Source: Corynebacterium oculi (GTDB lineage: Bacteria > Actinomycetota > Actinomycetes > Mycobacteriales > Mycobacteriaceae). From it: 64,000 bases of DNA. Positions 54,486-63,764 of this stretch are shown here, piece after piece (within the stretch, counting starts at the first letter, position 1; every line of letters starts with the position of its first letter). The stretch spans positions 1 to 64,000 of the forward strand of contig NZ_LKST01000002.1 in the NCBI RefSeq assembly GCF_001412105.1, given 5' to 3'. Position numbers and translations under genes: made by a program. Below the pieces are notes generated by a model. The model saw only the letters and a program-made list of their open reading frames with translations. It made no database searches and was not told where the DNA came from.

Positions 54486-56344
54486 TCACCTCCTGACCTG
54501 ACCGTGATAAGAACCCTCAGCACCCAAAGCACCACCCAACAACGCCTCAGTACGCTGAGCCACCTGATCCACATGAGAAAGACCACGCCCTGCCGCTACC
54601 CCCGCACCAGCAACACCAGCACCAACAGCCCCCGCAACCCTCACCCCACCTTTCACCACTGGCTTACCAACCCGATACGCAGTCTGCGCAGCTCCCCCCA
54701 CACGACTAGCCGCCTGCCCCACACGAGTTTTCCACCCACCGGCCTGACTATTACTACTGCCCTCTACCCCCAAACCAGAACCCTCAGATGCGGAAACACC
54801 CTGCACCTGCTGCCCAGCAGAACCATTCCCCACAGCAGAAGCAGCACCCGTACGCAAAGCAGCCCCAGCAGGAGCAGCAGACACCACACCCCCAGAATCA
54901 TGACGCCCCTGCACACCACCTGGCTGCGACGCTACCGACACCCCTCCAACAGCCTCCGAACTACCGCTACCCCCACCAGCAAGAAAACCAGCAGCACCCG
55001 AAGGCTGAGCCTGTTGCCCTGCCGCACCGGCAGGCACAGAAGCAGAAGCACCACCCTCACCAGACGAAGAAAAACGAGACACCCCACCAGAACTTCGACT
55101 GCCACCACTAGAAGTCCCAGTACCACCGTCGAGGTATCACCACCCCGCACACCACCAGCAGCTCCCCCAGCACCTCCAGCAACACTCTTGCCCACACTCA
55201 TCACGCCAGAGCCCACCACACCTAACCCACTACCAATCGCTGCACCAGTAGCAGAACCCAACCCCAGTGCCGCTCCCGCAGCACCACCACCAGCTTGCGC
55301 CGTCAACGGAACAAGCATGTGCACTAACTTCGGACCTAAAAATCCCACCAAGGCAATCATCAGCACATTAATCATCGCACCAATAATCGACGTTTGCTCT
55401 TTACCAGGGCCAGCAGTCACATTCCACATCAACACCGCATACAACACCGCAGCCGCCGGCTTATACACCACCGCAGCAATCATAAAAGCCGTAAGATGAT
55501 CAAGACCAGCACGACCCTTACCCGAAAACGATGCAGCCGCAAACAAAGGCGTCAAACCAGCCGCCACCGGAAGCACTAACGTAATAGCAACCAAAGCAAT
55601 GATCTGAACAAAAGAACCAGCAATGCTAATACCCGCAAGGACCAGCATAATAATAGGGCCAGCCATATTCTCATTTAGCGAACCCAAATCAACAAATGAC
55701 TGAGTATCCCGCACGCCAAAGGACTCCATAATTTCCTTAGCAAGGACATCGCCAGCAGAAACACCGCTCGCCACCATACCAGGAACAACAATAGAATAAA
55801 GAAGATAGCGAATAATAACACTGCCAGTTTCTTCAATACCATCCTGCAACCCCATACGCCGCGATGACGATATCTGAATACCGCCATATATCAACGACCC
55901 TACGAGCGCCAAGAAAGACAAAGAAAAAACAATGTTTTTCACACCCCTAATCTGAGCGTCAGTATTATCGCCGACCGTGGAATAATCCATCCACAACGTC
56001 ATCACTGACTGCAGGATTTCCGCCGAGCCCTCCATCATGGACTTGCTCAGCTCGCCAACCTTAGAATCCCACCACTGCGAAACTTGATGGCCCGCCGCCT
56101 GACCGACAGTCTTCCCACCAGCGAGTACCGTACAGCCCACTATCTCCATCGCCGCGCCAGGAGCTTTTGCGGCTTTTTCAACGAGATTCCCCTCGCTCAT
56201 ATCCACTAAAGGATCTTCCCGACACTCGGAATAGTTATCAGAAAAACCCGGAGGTGCTTCATCTACGGCATACGCCACAGCACCATGAACCGCCATAACA
56301 ATAACAGCAAATAGCGAAGCGATAAAAGTGATGAACTTACTCAT
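54486..56344 (-). CDS. VirB6/TrbL-like polytopic channel protein; frame break near 55130
   Basis: From ATG 56344 the frame encodes a signal-like helix, a soluble segment and about six membrane helices (including IIMLVLAGISIAGSFVQIIA and GAMINVLMIALVGFLGPKLV), as in VirB6/TrbL. After GGAAGGVRGGDTS it runs into a hydrophobic, basic tail and stops at 54932. In the adjacent frame a Gly/Ser/Ala-rich tail (TGTSSGGSRSSGGVSRFSSS and on for 190 residues) continues to 54486. One base added near 55130 would join them into about 620 residues, the expected layout. If the break is real, the tail may be dispensable. ATGA overlap with the lipoprotein gene supports the start. Confidence 0.75.
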
Positions 56345-57192
56345 TGATACTTCAGTTCCGTCCACCCATCAAGGGAATGAACAATCGCATCATCTCCATA
56401 TTTATTTTTCTCATCGGTCACCATAACTTTCCACTGACCTTTATCCCACCGCATCGTCAACATAGGAACCAGCCACGTTGCCCGTTGCGCAGGAGAACCA
56501 TCATCACGCAATGGTTGACCAATGGCGAGACTAAGAGTAATAATATTTCCCGCACAAGAATGAACCTTAAAAGCATCAGGCGGCGGAGCCGGAGGCATCA
56601 TCCCCCTCCCAGAACCCTGACCGGGACCATACAGTGACTCATCCGAAAGAAGAAGCTCCCTATCAGCAGCACGACCAAGACCATCAGAAGCCACAGTGAC
56701 ATAACTTAAAAAGTTCGCAGCAGCCACCACAGCACCCGCAGGAGTCTGAGAATAATCCTTCAATATCCCATTCTCTTGCACCCCACCCGGACCATCAGTA
56801 TCCGAAAACAGAAGAAAACGCCCATGAACATACTGGAGATTAACCTTGTTAGGCACACGAACACTATCAGGAATACATTCACTAATCTCATCATTCTCTG
56901 TCGGCTTCCCCAACGGCTCACCGAGAGGACTATCCGGAACATAAAGCGGATCCCCTTGAGGAGTCACTGACCACGTGCCAGGACGGTACGACGAATCATC
57001 AAAGAAACGCCTCGGCCAACTGCGCTGCGCCTCGCCTTCCTCCGCACTAGTCACGTAGGTCTGCGACGGCGCGGCCCCTACCTCGTGGGAGGTCTCCACC
57101 ACAGGGGAGTCATTGTTCGGTGCCTCTTCGCTGCTGGAGCACCCCACAAGCATCGCCGTGGCCACCACCACGACCGCCACCTGCTTGACCAT
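56341..57192 (-). CDS. Lipoprotein of the transfer operon
   Basis: A 283-residue exported lipoprotein. MVKQVAVVVVATAMLVGCSS is a signal with lipobox LVGC. The mature part has TPAGAVVAAANFLSYVTVAS near the middle and ends MLTMRWDKGQWKVMVTDEKN, a pattern also seen in the next lipoprotein (SPQGAVMAAVLGQG, then LVWQDEDWKIV). The two are probably old paralogues with NTF2-like domains. ATG 57192 is preferred to 57207. A place in the outer part of the channel is inferred. Confidence 0.75.
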   Translation of the reverse strand: MVKQVAVVVVATAMLVGCSSSEEAPNNDSPVVETSHEVGAAPSQTYVTSAEEGEAQRSWPRRFFDDSSYRPGTWSVTPQGDPLYVPDSPLGEPLGKPTENDEISECIPDSVRVPNKVNLQYVHGRFLLFSDTDGPGGVQENGILKDYSQTPAGAVVAAANFLSYVTVASDGLGRAADRELLLSDESLYGPGQGSGRGMMPPAPPPDAFKVHSCAGNIITLSLAIGQPLRDDGSPAQRATWLVPMLTMRWDKGQWKVMVTDEKNKYGDDAIVHSLDGWTELKYQ

Positions 57193-57219
57193 CACATACT
57201 TACCCATGACGTAACCTGC

Positions 57220-57846
57220 CTATCCTTCCTGAGAGAACATGACAAACTCCTCTAGATTATCCAGTTCCACAGCATCGACGGCTTCATCCTGGCTGGGCAG
57301 CACAATCTTCCAGTCCTCGTCCTGCCACACCAACTGCGTCGGCATCGCATACAAACCCCCGTCTGGGCGACGCACAGCAAGAGCAAGCGCAGCACGATCC
57401 TCAGTGAAACTATCAAAAGCGAAACCGACAAAAGCCGGTGCCGGATCAAGACACCCCTCAACACTAAGCGTTGCCCGAGCTTGCGCCCACTGGTCTTTCC
57501 CCTGCCCTGGTGCTACGAACTGGTTAACCACCATGGGCCACTGATCATCATCAGCCGCAGCAAGCCATCCCTGACCAAGAACCGCCGCCATGACCGCCCC
57601 CTGAGGAGAACGCTCAAAACCACGCGGCACTGCCCCAGGATCTTGTTCATACGGCCCAGAACTCACCGACGAAGGCAAAACCAAACACCCCACCGAAGAA
57701 GACCACGTCATCTCCTGCGGCGCCACACCGGTATCCCACCCCTGTGCCGATAAAGACTCATCCCCACCTGAGGAACACCCCACAAGCAGCGCAGCGCACA
57801 GCCCCATCACAACACCGACAGGCTTGAAACTTATACAATCAGACAT
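57220..57846 (-). CDS. Lipoprotein of the transfer operon, paralogue of its neighbour
   Basis: A 208-residue lipoprotein with signal PVGVVMGLCAALLVGC (lipobox LVGC). The mature domain carries RSPQGAVMAAVLGQGWLAAA and ends QLVWQDEDWKIVLPSQDEA, matching the layout of the downstream lipoprotein. No named family was recognised. It is 27 bases from that gene and on the same strand. Confidence 0.75.
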   Translation of the reverse strand: MSDCISFKPVGVVMGLCAALLVGCSSGGDESLSAQGWDTGVAPQEMTWSSSVGCLVLPSSVSSGPYEQDPGAVPRGFERSPQGAVMAAVLGQGWLAAADDDQWPMVVNQFVAPGQGKDQWAQARATLSVEGCLDPAPAFVGFAFDSFTEDRAALALAVRRPDGGLYAMPTQLVWQDEDWKIVLPSQDEAVDAVELDNLEEFVMFSQEG

Positions 57847-57892
57847 TCAAAACACCTCCCTACTCTTCCCCATGAGGAAAGATAATTCTTCC

Positions 57893-58162
57893 TCAGAAGA
57901 AGACTTTCGCTATAGAACCAGCACTTGTCATCACCAAGACACCAAGAGCAATCTGAAACACCCTCACCGCAGGAGAAGTAGCACTCACCGGCTGACCTCG
58001 ATCACGATCCAAAACCAACATCGCACCGAAAATAATGACCGCGAGAATAGAGCAAGCCAAGCCAACATAGAGCGCTATTTCCAACCACCTCACAATGGTG
58101 TTGAGCACATCATCCGACGGACGCCACGGAGAAACCGGAGGACTCGAGGACAACATCATCAC
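57893..58162 (-). CDS. Small two-helix membrane protein, VirB2-like
   Basis: An 89-residue protein with two hydrophobic helices, LYVGLACSILAVIIFGAMLV near 31-50 and VFQIALGVLVMTSAGSIAKV near 68-87. Size and layout recall VirB2/TrbC pilins or TcpD. It overlaps the gene before it by ATGA. With that gene it forms a tandem pair that may build a surface filament or a channel ring. The family call is by layout only. Confidence 0.6.
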   Translation of the reverse strand: MMMLSSSPPVSPWRPSDDVLNTIVRWLEIALYVGLACSILAVIIFGAMLVLDRDRGQPVSATSPAVRVFQIALGVLVMTSAGSIAKVFF

Positions 58163-58476
58163 ATCAACATCTGCACAACACCGCTAGCACTACCCACCAG
58201 CAAACACCCACCACCGATACGCAGCGCCATTTCAGTAACCTCCTCAGACATCCCCCTGTTGCGCGCAACCAAAAACGTGATACCCGAAGCAATCACACCA
58301 AAAATACAAATAGCAATCGCAACCCAGGTCGCAATGTTGAGAAGATTATTAATCTTCGCACCAAACTCACCGGGAGCCTGCGGCCGAATATTCTGCCCAG
58401 GCATCGCCACCACATCAACAAAACCCATCACCGCATCATGCGATTGGACAACCATATCCGTAATCATATTTCCCAC
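58159..58476 (-). CDS. Small two-helix membrane protein, VirB2-like
   Basis: A 105-residue protein with helices NIATWVAIAICIFGVIASGI near 47-66 and MALRIGGGCLLVGSASGVVQ near 82-101. The N-terminal 40 residues are polar, without a classical signal peptide. The helix-loop-helix shape with a charged loop (LVARNRGMSEEV) matches VirB2-type subunits. It is translationally coupled to the next gene. Confidence 0.6.
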   Translation of the reverse strand: MGNMITDMVVQSHDAVMGFVDVVAMPGQNIRPQAPGEFGAKINNLLNIATWVAIAICIFGVIASGITFLVARNRGMSEEVTEMALRIGGGCLLVGSASGVVQMLM

Positions 58477-58511
58477 CTATCCTATCTCCACATTTTACAA
58501 GATGGAATGTT

Positions 58512-59171
58512 TTACATTCTCACTTTCCTCATCACTCTTTGAAATGAGGTAAAAATTTCTTGCCCGATCTCCCCCACAACAGGAGGTACCACTCCAGGAG
58601 GCAGCCTTCCGCGACGTTTACGAGGCAGTTCATCTCCCGGCACCCACACGGGCAGATCTTCACGCATCTCACCACGCCACTGATCGATATACGGCACACG
58701 CCATACCTTCTGAGTGATCTGGCTAAGCACGGCGATTTTCTGCTCCAGGGTTTTCGGTGTACGCCCTGGGGCATCAGCAACAACCACCAGCCCCAGCACC
58801 ACCACATCTCCTGCCAACCCATTGCGGGCTTGGATCAGCACATCATGAGCGTCCTCCAAACCCATCGCCGTCGAACGGCACACCAGCACACAGCACATCG
58901 AGCGCTCACCTGAAGGCCACATCATCCCAGCATCCCCAGCCGGAGCCAGGACATGTGCCAGAGTGGACACCCCAGCACCACCATGAGCACCAACAAGCCA
59001 CACGGCCGGATCATCCTCCCCCGGTGCTACCCGCGAGGTAGCCGCCACAGGCAGTTTCAACTTAGAAGGATGAACCACAATCCCCTTGGCCTGTACCTCC
59101 TCTTCCTGAGCAGTGTTTTGCTCGACATCGACCTGCTCACCGGGTAAGTCCACGGCTCGTAACGCTCCCAT
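58512..59171 (-). CDS. P-loop-like protein with degenerate Walker A (DUF6668-like)
   Basis: A 219-residue cytosolic protein from ATG 59171, behind GGAGGAAGGAG. The segment VWLVGAHGGAGVSTLAHVLA has the shape of a ParA/MinD P-loop, but VST stands where GKS/T is needed, so ATP hydrolysis is doubtful. VVVLGLVVVADAPGRTPKTL is the second core strand. Such proteins recur in actinobacterial conjugation operons. It may be a non-catalytic scaffold. Its C-terminus is basic. Confidence 0.7.
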   Translation of the reverse strand: MGALRAVDLPGEQVDVEQNTAQEEEVQAKGIVVHPSKLKLPVAATSRVAPGEDDPAVWLVGAHGGAGVSTLAHVLAPAGDAGMMWPSGERSMCCVLVCRSTAMGLEDAHDVLIQARNGLAGDVVVLGLVVVADAPGRTPKTLEQKIAVLSQITQKVWRVPYIDQWRGEMREDLPVWVPGDELPRKRRGRLPPGVVPPVVGEIGQEIFTSFQRVMRKVRM

Positions 59172-59199
59172 TGCCTCTCCTTCCTCCACTGCCAAGGAC

Positions 59200-61197
59200 T
59201 TACGCCGCGACCCCGCGCAGATTCGTCAAGAAATCAGAAGCCGCACCAGCATCAAAGCCCACCATCTGGTCTGTCGCCGGAACCGTGGAATCACCACCGG
59301 CCAAAGCAGAAATCCAATCCACCGTGGCATCCGTGGCACTACGCCCATCAGCAGTCATCGGCACCTGCGCATACGAATCCGTCGAAGCCAACCGCTCCCA
59401 CGTCGCCGCATCCGTGGCCACCGACGCCACCGCCTGCTCATTAAGCCCTGCCGCCTGCACCTCATCAAAAACCCGAGCCGCCGCCCCCGTCGCCGTCTCG
59501 AAACTGACCGTCTCTAATGCAGCCTCCGCGAACTTCGCCGCCGCCACCCCAATCCCCAACAAGGGATCACTGGTACCAGCAGCTGAAATCGCAGCCAGGT
59601 TTCCCGGCGTCAACGTCTTACGCGCCACCGTGATCCCCGCAGCCAACCCCATACCCGCAATCTTCGACGACGCCGCCAAAACCCGCGCCCCCATCTCCCC
59701 CAACGAACGCGAATCCGCCCTTTGTGCCTCCGTGGCAATCCGGCCAATCAATGTCTCATCAGGACTCGTCGCCCGCGCCACCTGGAAACCACCAGGCCCA
59801 AAGCTCACATCCTCAGCCACAGACTCCAAACCACCAAGAACCACTGCAGGCCCTAACGTATCCGCGACTGCCATCAACGACGCCACCGGGTTATCCGTAT
59901 CCAAATCCGGGGCCACCGCATTCACGATGGTGCGCGTGGCTGATCCCTCCGGCATCCCGCAAACAAGATCCCCGTCAATACACCACGACACCGTCTTCGC
60001 AGCCAAAGCACCAAAATCACCCACACCCGACGTCAAACCTGCAATACCACCGCCGGCAACCGGGCCCTGAGGACGTGCAAAACTTCCAGGCAACAAGCCC
60101 GCAGCACCACCATCGCCACTGCCATAGCCCTCCGGGGCGCTACGAGGCAAAGAGGAAATACCCGCCGGCAACTCCACAGAAGAATGCGGAACCACGGAAC
60201 TAGACGCATCAGTATGTGCCACACTCGGCCGTGCCGATTTCGTCACACTGACCGAAGTTATCGCCTCATCACCATGCCGTGAACTCGTCGTAGAAACAGC
60301 AACGTCATCACCTTCTTCGGGACCCACAGTCGCTAGAGCACTCATCGAAGCGGCGATATCATCGACATCCACATCATGAAAAGATTCCTGCCCCAAAGCC
60401 CCCACCGGCATTACCTCCGGAGTATCAGCCCCCGAAGCAACCACAGGCTGACCATCATCACGCAACGGATCAGAAAAAAGCGCCACACCAGCAATTTTTT
60501 CTGGTGCAACAGCCCCTTCAGCAGAACCAATCTGACGCGCCACCATGGAGGCCACCTGCGCACCTTCAGAAAAACCAGTCAAAATCACCCTGGTATCAGG
60601 ACACGAACGCTCCACCTTACCCAAGGCTTCATTAACAGCTACAACCGCACCATCAATATCAACCTCATCCCCGACCGATTCAATATTAATGTACGTCCTA
60701 GTCAACCACTTCCCATCATTATCCTGCCCACTTGCACCACCCTCACGAGAAAAATCATCGCTCTCCTGTCGCGATGAAAAATCAGCGTCCTGCTGCTCTT
60801 CTTCCAGCTCAGGAACATCAGCACTAGTGGTAGATTCCCCCCACCAATCCTGCGACGAGGACCATGACGTCTCCCCACGACGCACGCCCCAATCAGTATC
60901 CCGGTCATCAGTGATACCACCAGAACCATCACCAGAAACTGGTTGACCAACTCTCTCTAACACCGGCAACGTAATATTATCCGCAAAAAATCCCGCATCC
61001 TCATCAGAATTACGATCAAAGACAGAATCCTGCGCAGAGTTCACCGCAATCATGTGCATCTTCCCGCACGTACCAAAATCCCACTGCGGTTCCGAGACTT
61101 CCTGCGCTCCTGCAACCCCCACACACACCCCACCCAGGCTCACCACACTCCCCAGAGCCAGAAAAATCTTCAGCCTAGAACTAACTGATCTATTCAC
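59200..61197 (-). CDS. Secreted cutinase-like alpha/beta hydrolase of the transfer operon
   Basis: A 665-residue exported protein. A signal peptide ends near AGAQEVS (about 31). A cutinase-type domain is split by acidic Ser/Thr-rich insertions. Recognisable are the nucleophile elbow ILTGFSEGAQVASMVARQI near 205-223, VALFSDPLRDDGQP near 238-251, and SWCIDGDLVCGMPEG near 404-418 with the paired cysteines and aspartate. The histidine that should follow by about 12 residues is not seen (TRTIVNAV instead). A C-terminal part of 240 residues is Ala-rich and unknown. The start GTG 61197 overlaps the first gene. In mycolic-acid bacteria such proteins act on envelope lipids; here it may open the outer layer for transfer. 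Confidence 0.75.
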   Translation of the reverse strand: MNRSVSSRLKIFLALGSVVSLGGVCVGVAGAQEVSEPQWDFGTCGKMHMIAVNSAQDSVFDRNSDEDAGFFADNITLPVLERVGQPVSGDGSGGITDDRDTDWGVRRGETSWSSSQDWWGESTTSADVPELEEEQQDADFSSRQESDDFSREGGASGQDNDGKWLTRTYINIESVGDEVDIDGAVVAVNEALGKVERSCPDTRVILTGFSEGAQVASMVARQIGSAEGAVAPEKIAGVALFSDPLRDDGQPVVASGADTPEVMPVGALGQESFHDVDVDDIAASMSALATVGPEEGDDVAVSTTSSRHGDEAITSVSVTKSARPSVAHTDASSSVVPHSSVELPAGISSLPRSAPEGYGSGDGGAAGLLPGSFARPQGPVAGGGIAGLTSGVGDFGALAAKTVSWCIDGDLVCGMPEGSATRTIVNAVAPDLDTDNPVASLMAVADTLGPAVVLGGLESVAEDVSFGPGGFQVARATSPDETLIGRIATEAQRADSRSLGEMGARVLAASSKIAGMGLAAGITVARKTLTPGNLAAISAAGTSDPLLGIGVAAAKFAEAALETVSFETATGAAARVFDEVQAAGLNEQAVASVATDAATWERLASTDSYAQVPMTADGRSATDATVDWISALAGGDSTVPATDQMVGFDAGAASDFLTNLRGVAA

Positions 61198-61823
61198 TTT
61201 TTGCTCCTATCTGAAATCTCCATGATCTTAAACCCGCCCTTACTTTCCTCTAAGTGATATTCCTGCAAGTACACATTCCTCCCGACCTCATCAGTAACCA
61301 CCACATCTGCTGCGACCGCCTCATCAGACATCACCGTGGTCGTGGTACATACCTGCGCCTGCGGCACCGCGCGAAGCACTTCCTCCCAATTCGTCGCACG
61401 CAACGCAGAATCATCAGCAAGCAACGCCTCAAGCCCAGCGACATCCCCGGAGTAATACGCCTGCTGAAACGCCACCACCACGCCTTGAGGATCATCCGCA
61501 CGCGCATCGACTTGGTCACACACCGCCACCGAGGCCGTCTCCTCTACCGATGAGCTCGCCGCCACCGCAGACGACACCCCATCTCCTGCCCTCTCCGAGG
61601 AACCAGACGACAAAGACATAACAACCCCACCACCGCCTACAACCACGACCACCAAGACACATAAACCACCGACAACCCACCAGTTGACCGGCGGCATCTT
61701 TCCCGCCTTGCGCTCTTTGCCCTGCTGAACAGCATCAGGCTCTTCAACACGATCAACCCAACCCGACCGAGGCCCAGAAGGCGTTCCTTCACCACCACCG
61801 TCAACACCATCAAACCAGTCCAC
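61194..61823 (-). CDS. VirB8-like membrane protein, first gene of the transfer operon
   Basis: A 209-residue protein. GTG 61823 lies behind GGAGGAGG; longer readings to 61943 precede this site. A single helix (WWVVGGLCVLVVVVVGGGGV, near 46-65) is followed by an exported NTF2-like domain (VVVAFQQAYYSGDVAGLEAL to LQEYHLEESKGGFKIMEI). This is the layout of VirB8/TcpC scaffolds and of DUF8176-like proteins. The other NTF2-like gene of the operon is at 47777. Confidence 0.75.
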   Translation of the reverse strand: MDWFDGVDGGGEGTPSGPRSGWVDRVEEPDAVQQGKERKAGKMPPVNWWVVGGLCVLVVVVVGGGGVVMSLSSGSSERAGDGVSSAVAASSSVEETASVAVCDQVDARADDPQGVVVAFQQAYYSGDVAGLEALLADDSALRATNWEEVLRAVPQAQVCTTTTVMSDEAVAADVVVTDEVGRNVYLQEYHLEESKGGFKIMEISDRSKK

Positions 61824-61869
61824 CCCGCACCTCCTCCACACAGCAGAGCTAAAAATAAAACAGACTATA

Positions 61870-61884
61870 TGTAATATTATTACA
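61870..61884. promoter_or_regulatory. Palindrome upstream of the transfer operon
   Basis: TGTAATATTATTACA: seven-base arms around one central base, 46 bases before the operon start and 174 before the divergent XRE gene. It is a likely operator of that regulator or of a host repressor. The surrounding gap (61824-62057) is A/T-rich on the operon side and holds no gene. Confidence 0.55.
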
Positions 61885-62057
61885 GCAAGGAGGCACGAGA
61901 CAAGACCAAACAAGCAGTACAGCACCACCAGATCATCCACCACCCCACCGTTGGGCGATGATGAAAAATCGGATACTCGCCATGTTTCCCTTTTGCCACA
62001 GCGTCATCAGCAGTCACAAGGCAGGCAAGAGAAAATCAGCACGCTATCCTGATACCC

Positions 62058-62864
62058 ATGGACTCAAACTTGCGGATCAACGGAAAAAAGATCATCGAGC
62101 GCCGCACCATGCTAGGCCTCAAACAAGTACAACTAAGCGAACTAAGCGGCGTCACCCACGGAACACTTCGAGCCTGGGAACACAGCACCCCCTACACACA
62201 AGACGCTGATCGCCTCTACCGGCCAACGCTACGCATCGGCGACATCGCCCGCGTCTTAGGCTATAGCCCCCGCGACCTTTTCTACCCCGTCGGACCACTA
62301 AATCTCTCCAGCTACCGCTACCTTGCCCAGAAGGACATCGCGGAAGCCTCCCAGGACCTACCATTTTCCACCGCCACACTCACACGGATCGAAAATGGAC
62401 ACCGCACCCCAAACGAAACGGAACTCTCCGCCCTCAGCAAGGCCTACGACACCCCCCTCATACTCATTGCCGCCGCCGCCGAAGAGACCCTCCGGGCAGC
62501 AACACAGCTACCCGCACTGGACTATTCCTACTCCACTGCACCCACACCACCAGAAAAAGACATTGACCTCCTCACAACACTGCACCAGCTCATCTGCCTC
62601 CCCTGGACAACACCAGAAGATATCACCACAGTCCACCACCACCTTGGCACCGAAACAGACCACATCGACGCCCTCGACCAAGGAACACCTTTTACCGAGC
62701 TACCCACCCGCACCACAATGGCCTACGCAACGTACCTCCACCTCCCCATCACATCACTACTCAACCGCACCGAAGCACAAAACCATCTCATCCTCCTATC
62801 CCAGACACATGAATGCCTCAAAAACAACCCCCTCATCCTCCGACAAAAAAAGAATAGAAATTAA
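62058..62864 (+). CDS. XRE-family regulator with two helix-turn-helix domains
   Basis: A 268-residue DNA-binding protein. The first Cro/C1 domain is at about 7-75 (INGKKIIERRTMLGLKQVQL, SELSGVTHGTLRAWE), the second at about 90-145 (AQKDIAEASQDLPFSTATLT, RIENGHRTPNETELSALSKA). The C-terminal 120 residues are rich in Thr, His and Pro and may sense a signal. It is divergent from the transfer operon, so it is the best candidate for its switch. The amino-acid bias follows the C/A-rich coding strand. Confidence 0.85.
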   Translation: MDSNLRINGKKIIERRTMLGLKQVQLSELSGVTHGTLRAWEHSTPYTQDADRLYRPTLRIGDIARVLGYSPRDLFYPVGPLNLSSYRYLAQKDIAEASQDLPFSTATLTRIENGHRTPNETELSALSKAYDTPLILIAAAAEETLRAATQLPALDYSYSTAPTPPEKDIDLLTTLHQLICLPWTTPEDITTVHHHLGTETDHIDALDQGTPFTELPTRTTMAYATYLHLPITSLLNRTEAQNHLILLSQTHECLKNNPLILRQKKNRN

Positions 62865-62875
62865 AAACACGCCAC

Positions 62876-62942
62876 ATTGCCGCCAATCCAGCATGCCAGC
62901 ATGCCATATTGACACATATCCAGATTGCCAAAAAAATGGCAT
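62876..62942. repeat. Cluster of TGCC-type short repeats
   Basis: ATTGCC at 62876, ATGCCA at 62893 and 62901, ATTGCCA at 62924 and an inverted TGGCAT at 62937 lie within 67 bases. The last two form an inverted pair around six A. They lie between the XRE gene and the surface-protein gene, 120 bases before the latter, and look like binding sites for a regulator. Confidence 0.5.
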
Positions 62943-63063
62943 ATGAGCTGGTACGATACCCAGAACAAACGCAGTGGCCACCCCTTTTACCCATACTGTT
63001 ATTCGTGTTATATTCACAGAAAGACCAGTATCACTCTACCAGTGAAAGGGGACCGTAATTATT

Positions 63064-63693
63064 ATGCGATCTCGTTCTCTCTTCTCCGCTGTGGCAGCAA
63101 GCGCCCTCGTCGCCCTTCCCGTAGGGATAGCCACAGCCGACGAAAGCCAACCGGCAACCGATCTCACGACACACCAGTCGGGCACCGTCACCGATGGCAC
63201 CACGTCTCAGCCAGGTACCACCACCGAAGCCGATATCACCCAACCAGGCACAGCTCCTGGAACCGATACCGCCCAACCAGGCACCACAACCGAGGATCAG
63301 CCCACCCAACCCGACGCTGCTGAGGAATCAACTCAACCCGACACCGCAGTCACCGATACTGAAAGCGTCCCCGAAGTAACCAACACGGCACCACAAGCCG
63401 AAGAACCTACCGGCACTACTCAAACACCAGGCCCGGCAGAAAACTATCAAGCCCCCACGCGCTCCACACCGCAATACCAAACCCCCGCCCCTCAGGTCCC
63501 CGTCATCAGCTCCCCCGCACAGGTGGCTGCACCAATCCAAACAGCCCCGGCTACCCCTGCTGCACCCAAAGCAGTCGCTGCCCCCACACCGCAGCTGGCA
63601 CAAACCGGTGGCGGTGTAGGAGCCATAGCCGCAGGAATCAGCGCCCTTGCCATCGCCGGCGTTGCCGCTGGCCTCCACCGAGCCACCGCATAA
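63064..63693 (+). CDS. Surface protein with LAQTG sorting signal
   Basis: A 209-residue exported protein. The signal peptide is LFSAVAASALVALPVGIATA. The mature part is a Thr/Pro/Gln-rich low-complexity stalk with imperfect TQPGT and TTTE repeats near 30-85, then a Pro/Ala-rich part. The C-terminus is PQLAQTGGGVGAIAAGISAL with a further hydrophobic run and a short basic end (LHRATA), a cell-wall sorting signal. LAxTG is the motif known for class E sortases of actinobacteria, and such a gene follows. GTGAAAGGGG precedes ATG 63064. Confidence 0.85.
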   Translation: MRSRSLFSAVAASALVALPVGIATADESQPATDLTTHQSGTVTDGTTSQPGTTTEADITQPGTAPGTDTAQPGTTTEDQPTQPDAAEESTQPDTAVTDTESVPEVTNTAPQAEEPTGTTQTPGPAENYQAPTRSTPQYQTPAPQVPVISSPAQVAAPIQTAPATPAAPKAVAAPTPQLAQTGGGVGAIAAGISALAIAGVAAGLHRATA

Positions 63694-63764
63694 CACCACA
63701 CCATTTCACAAGGCCAGCACGCCACCGCGACGTGTTGGTCCTTTTTCTTGACCCTGAAAGAAGG

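Noticed and set aside
62876..62942. CRISPR array
   Set aside because: The repeats are six bases and unevenly spaced, with no cas genes in the window.
63140..63320. DNA tandem repeat of unknown type
   Set aside because: The repetition comes from the Thr/Gln/Pro-rich stalk of the surface protein.
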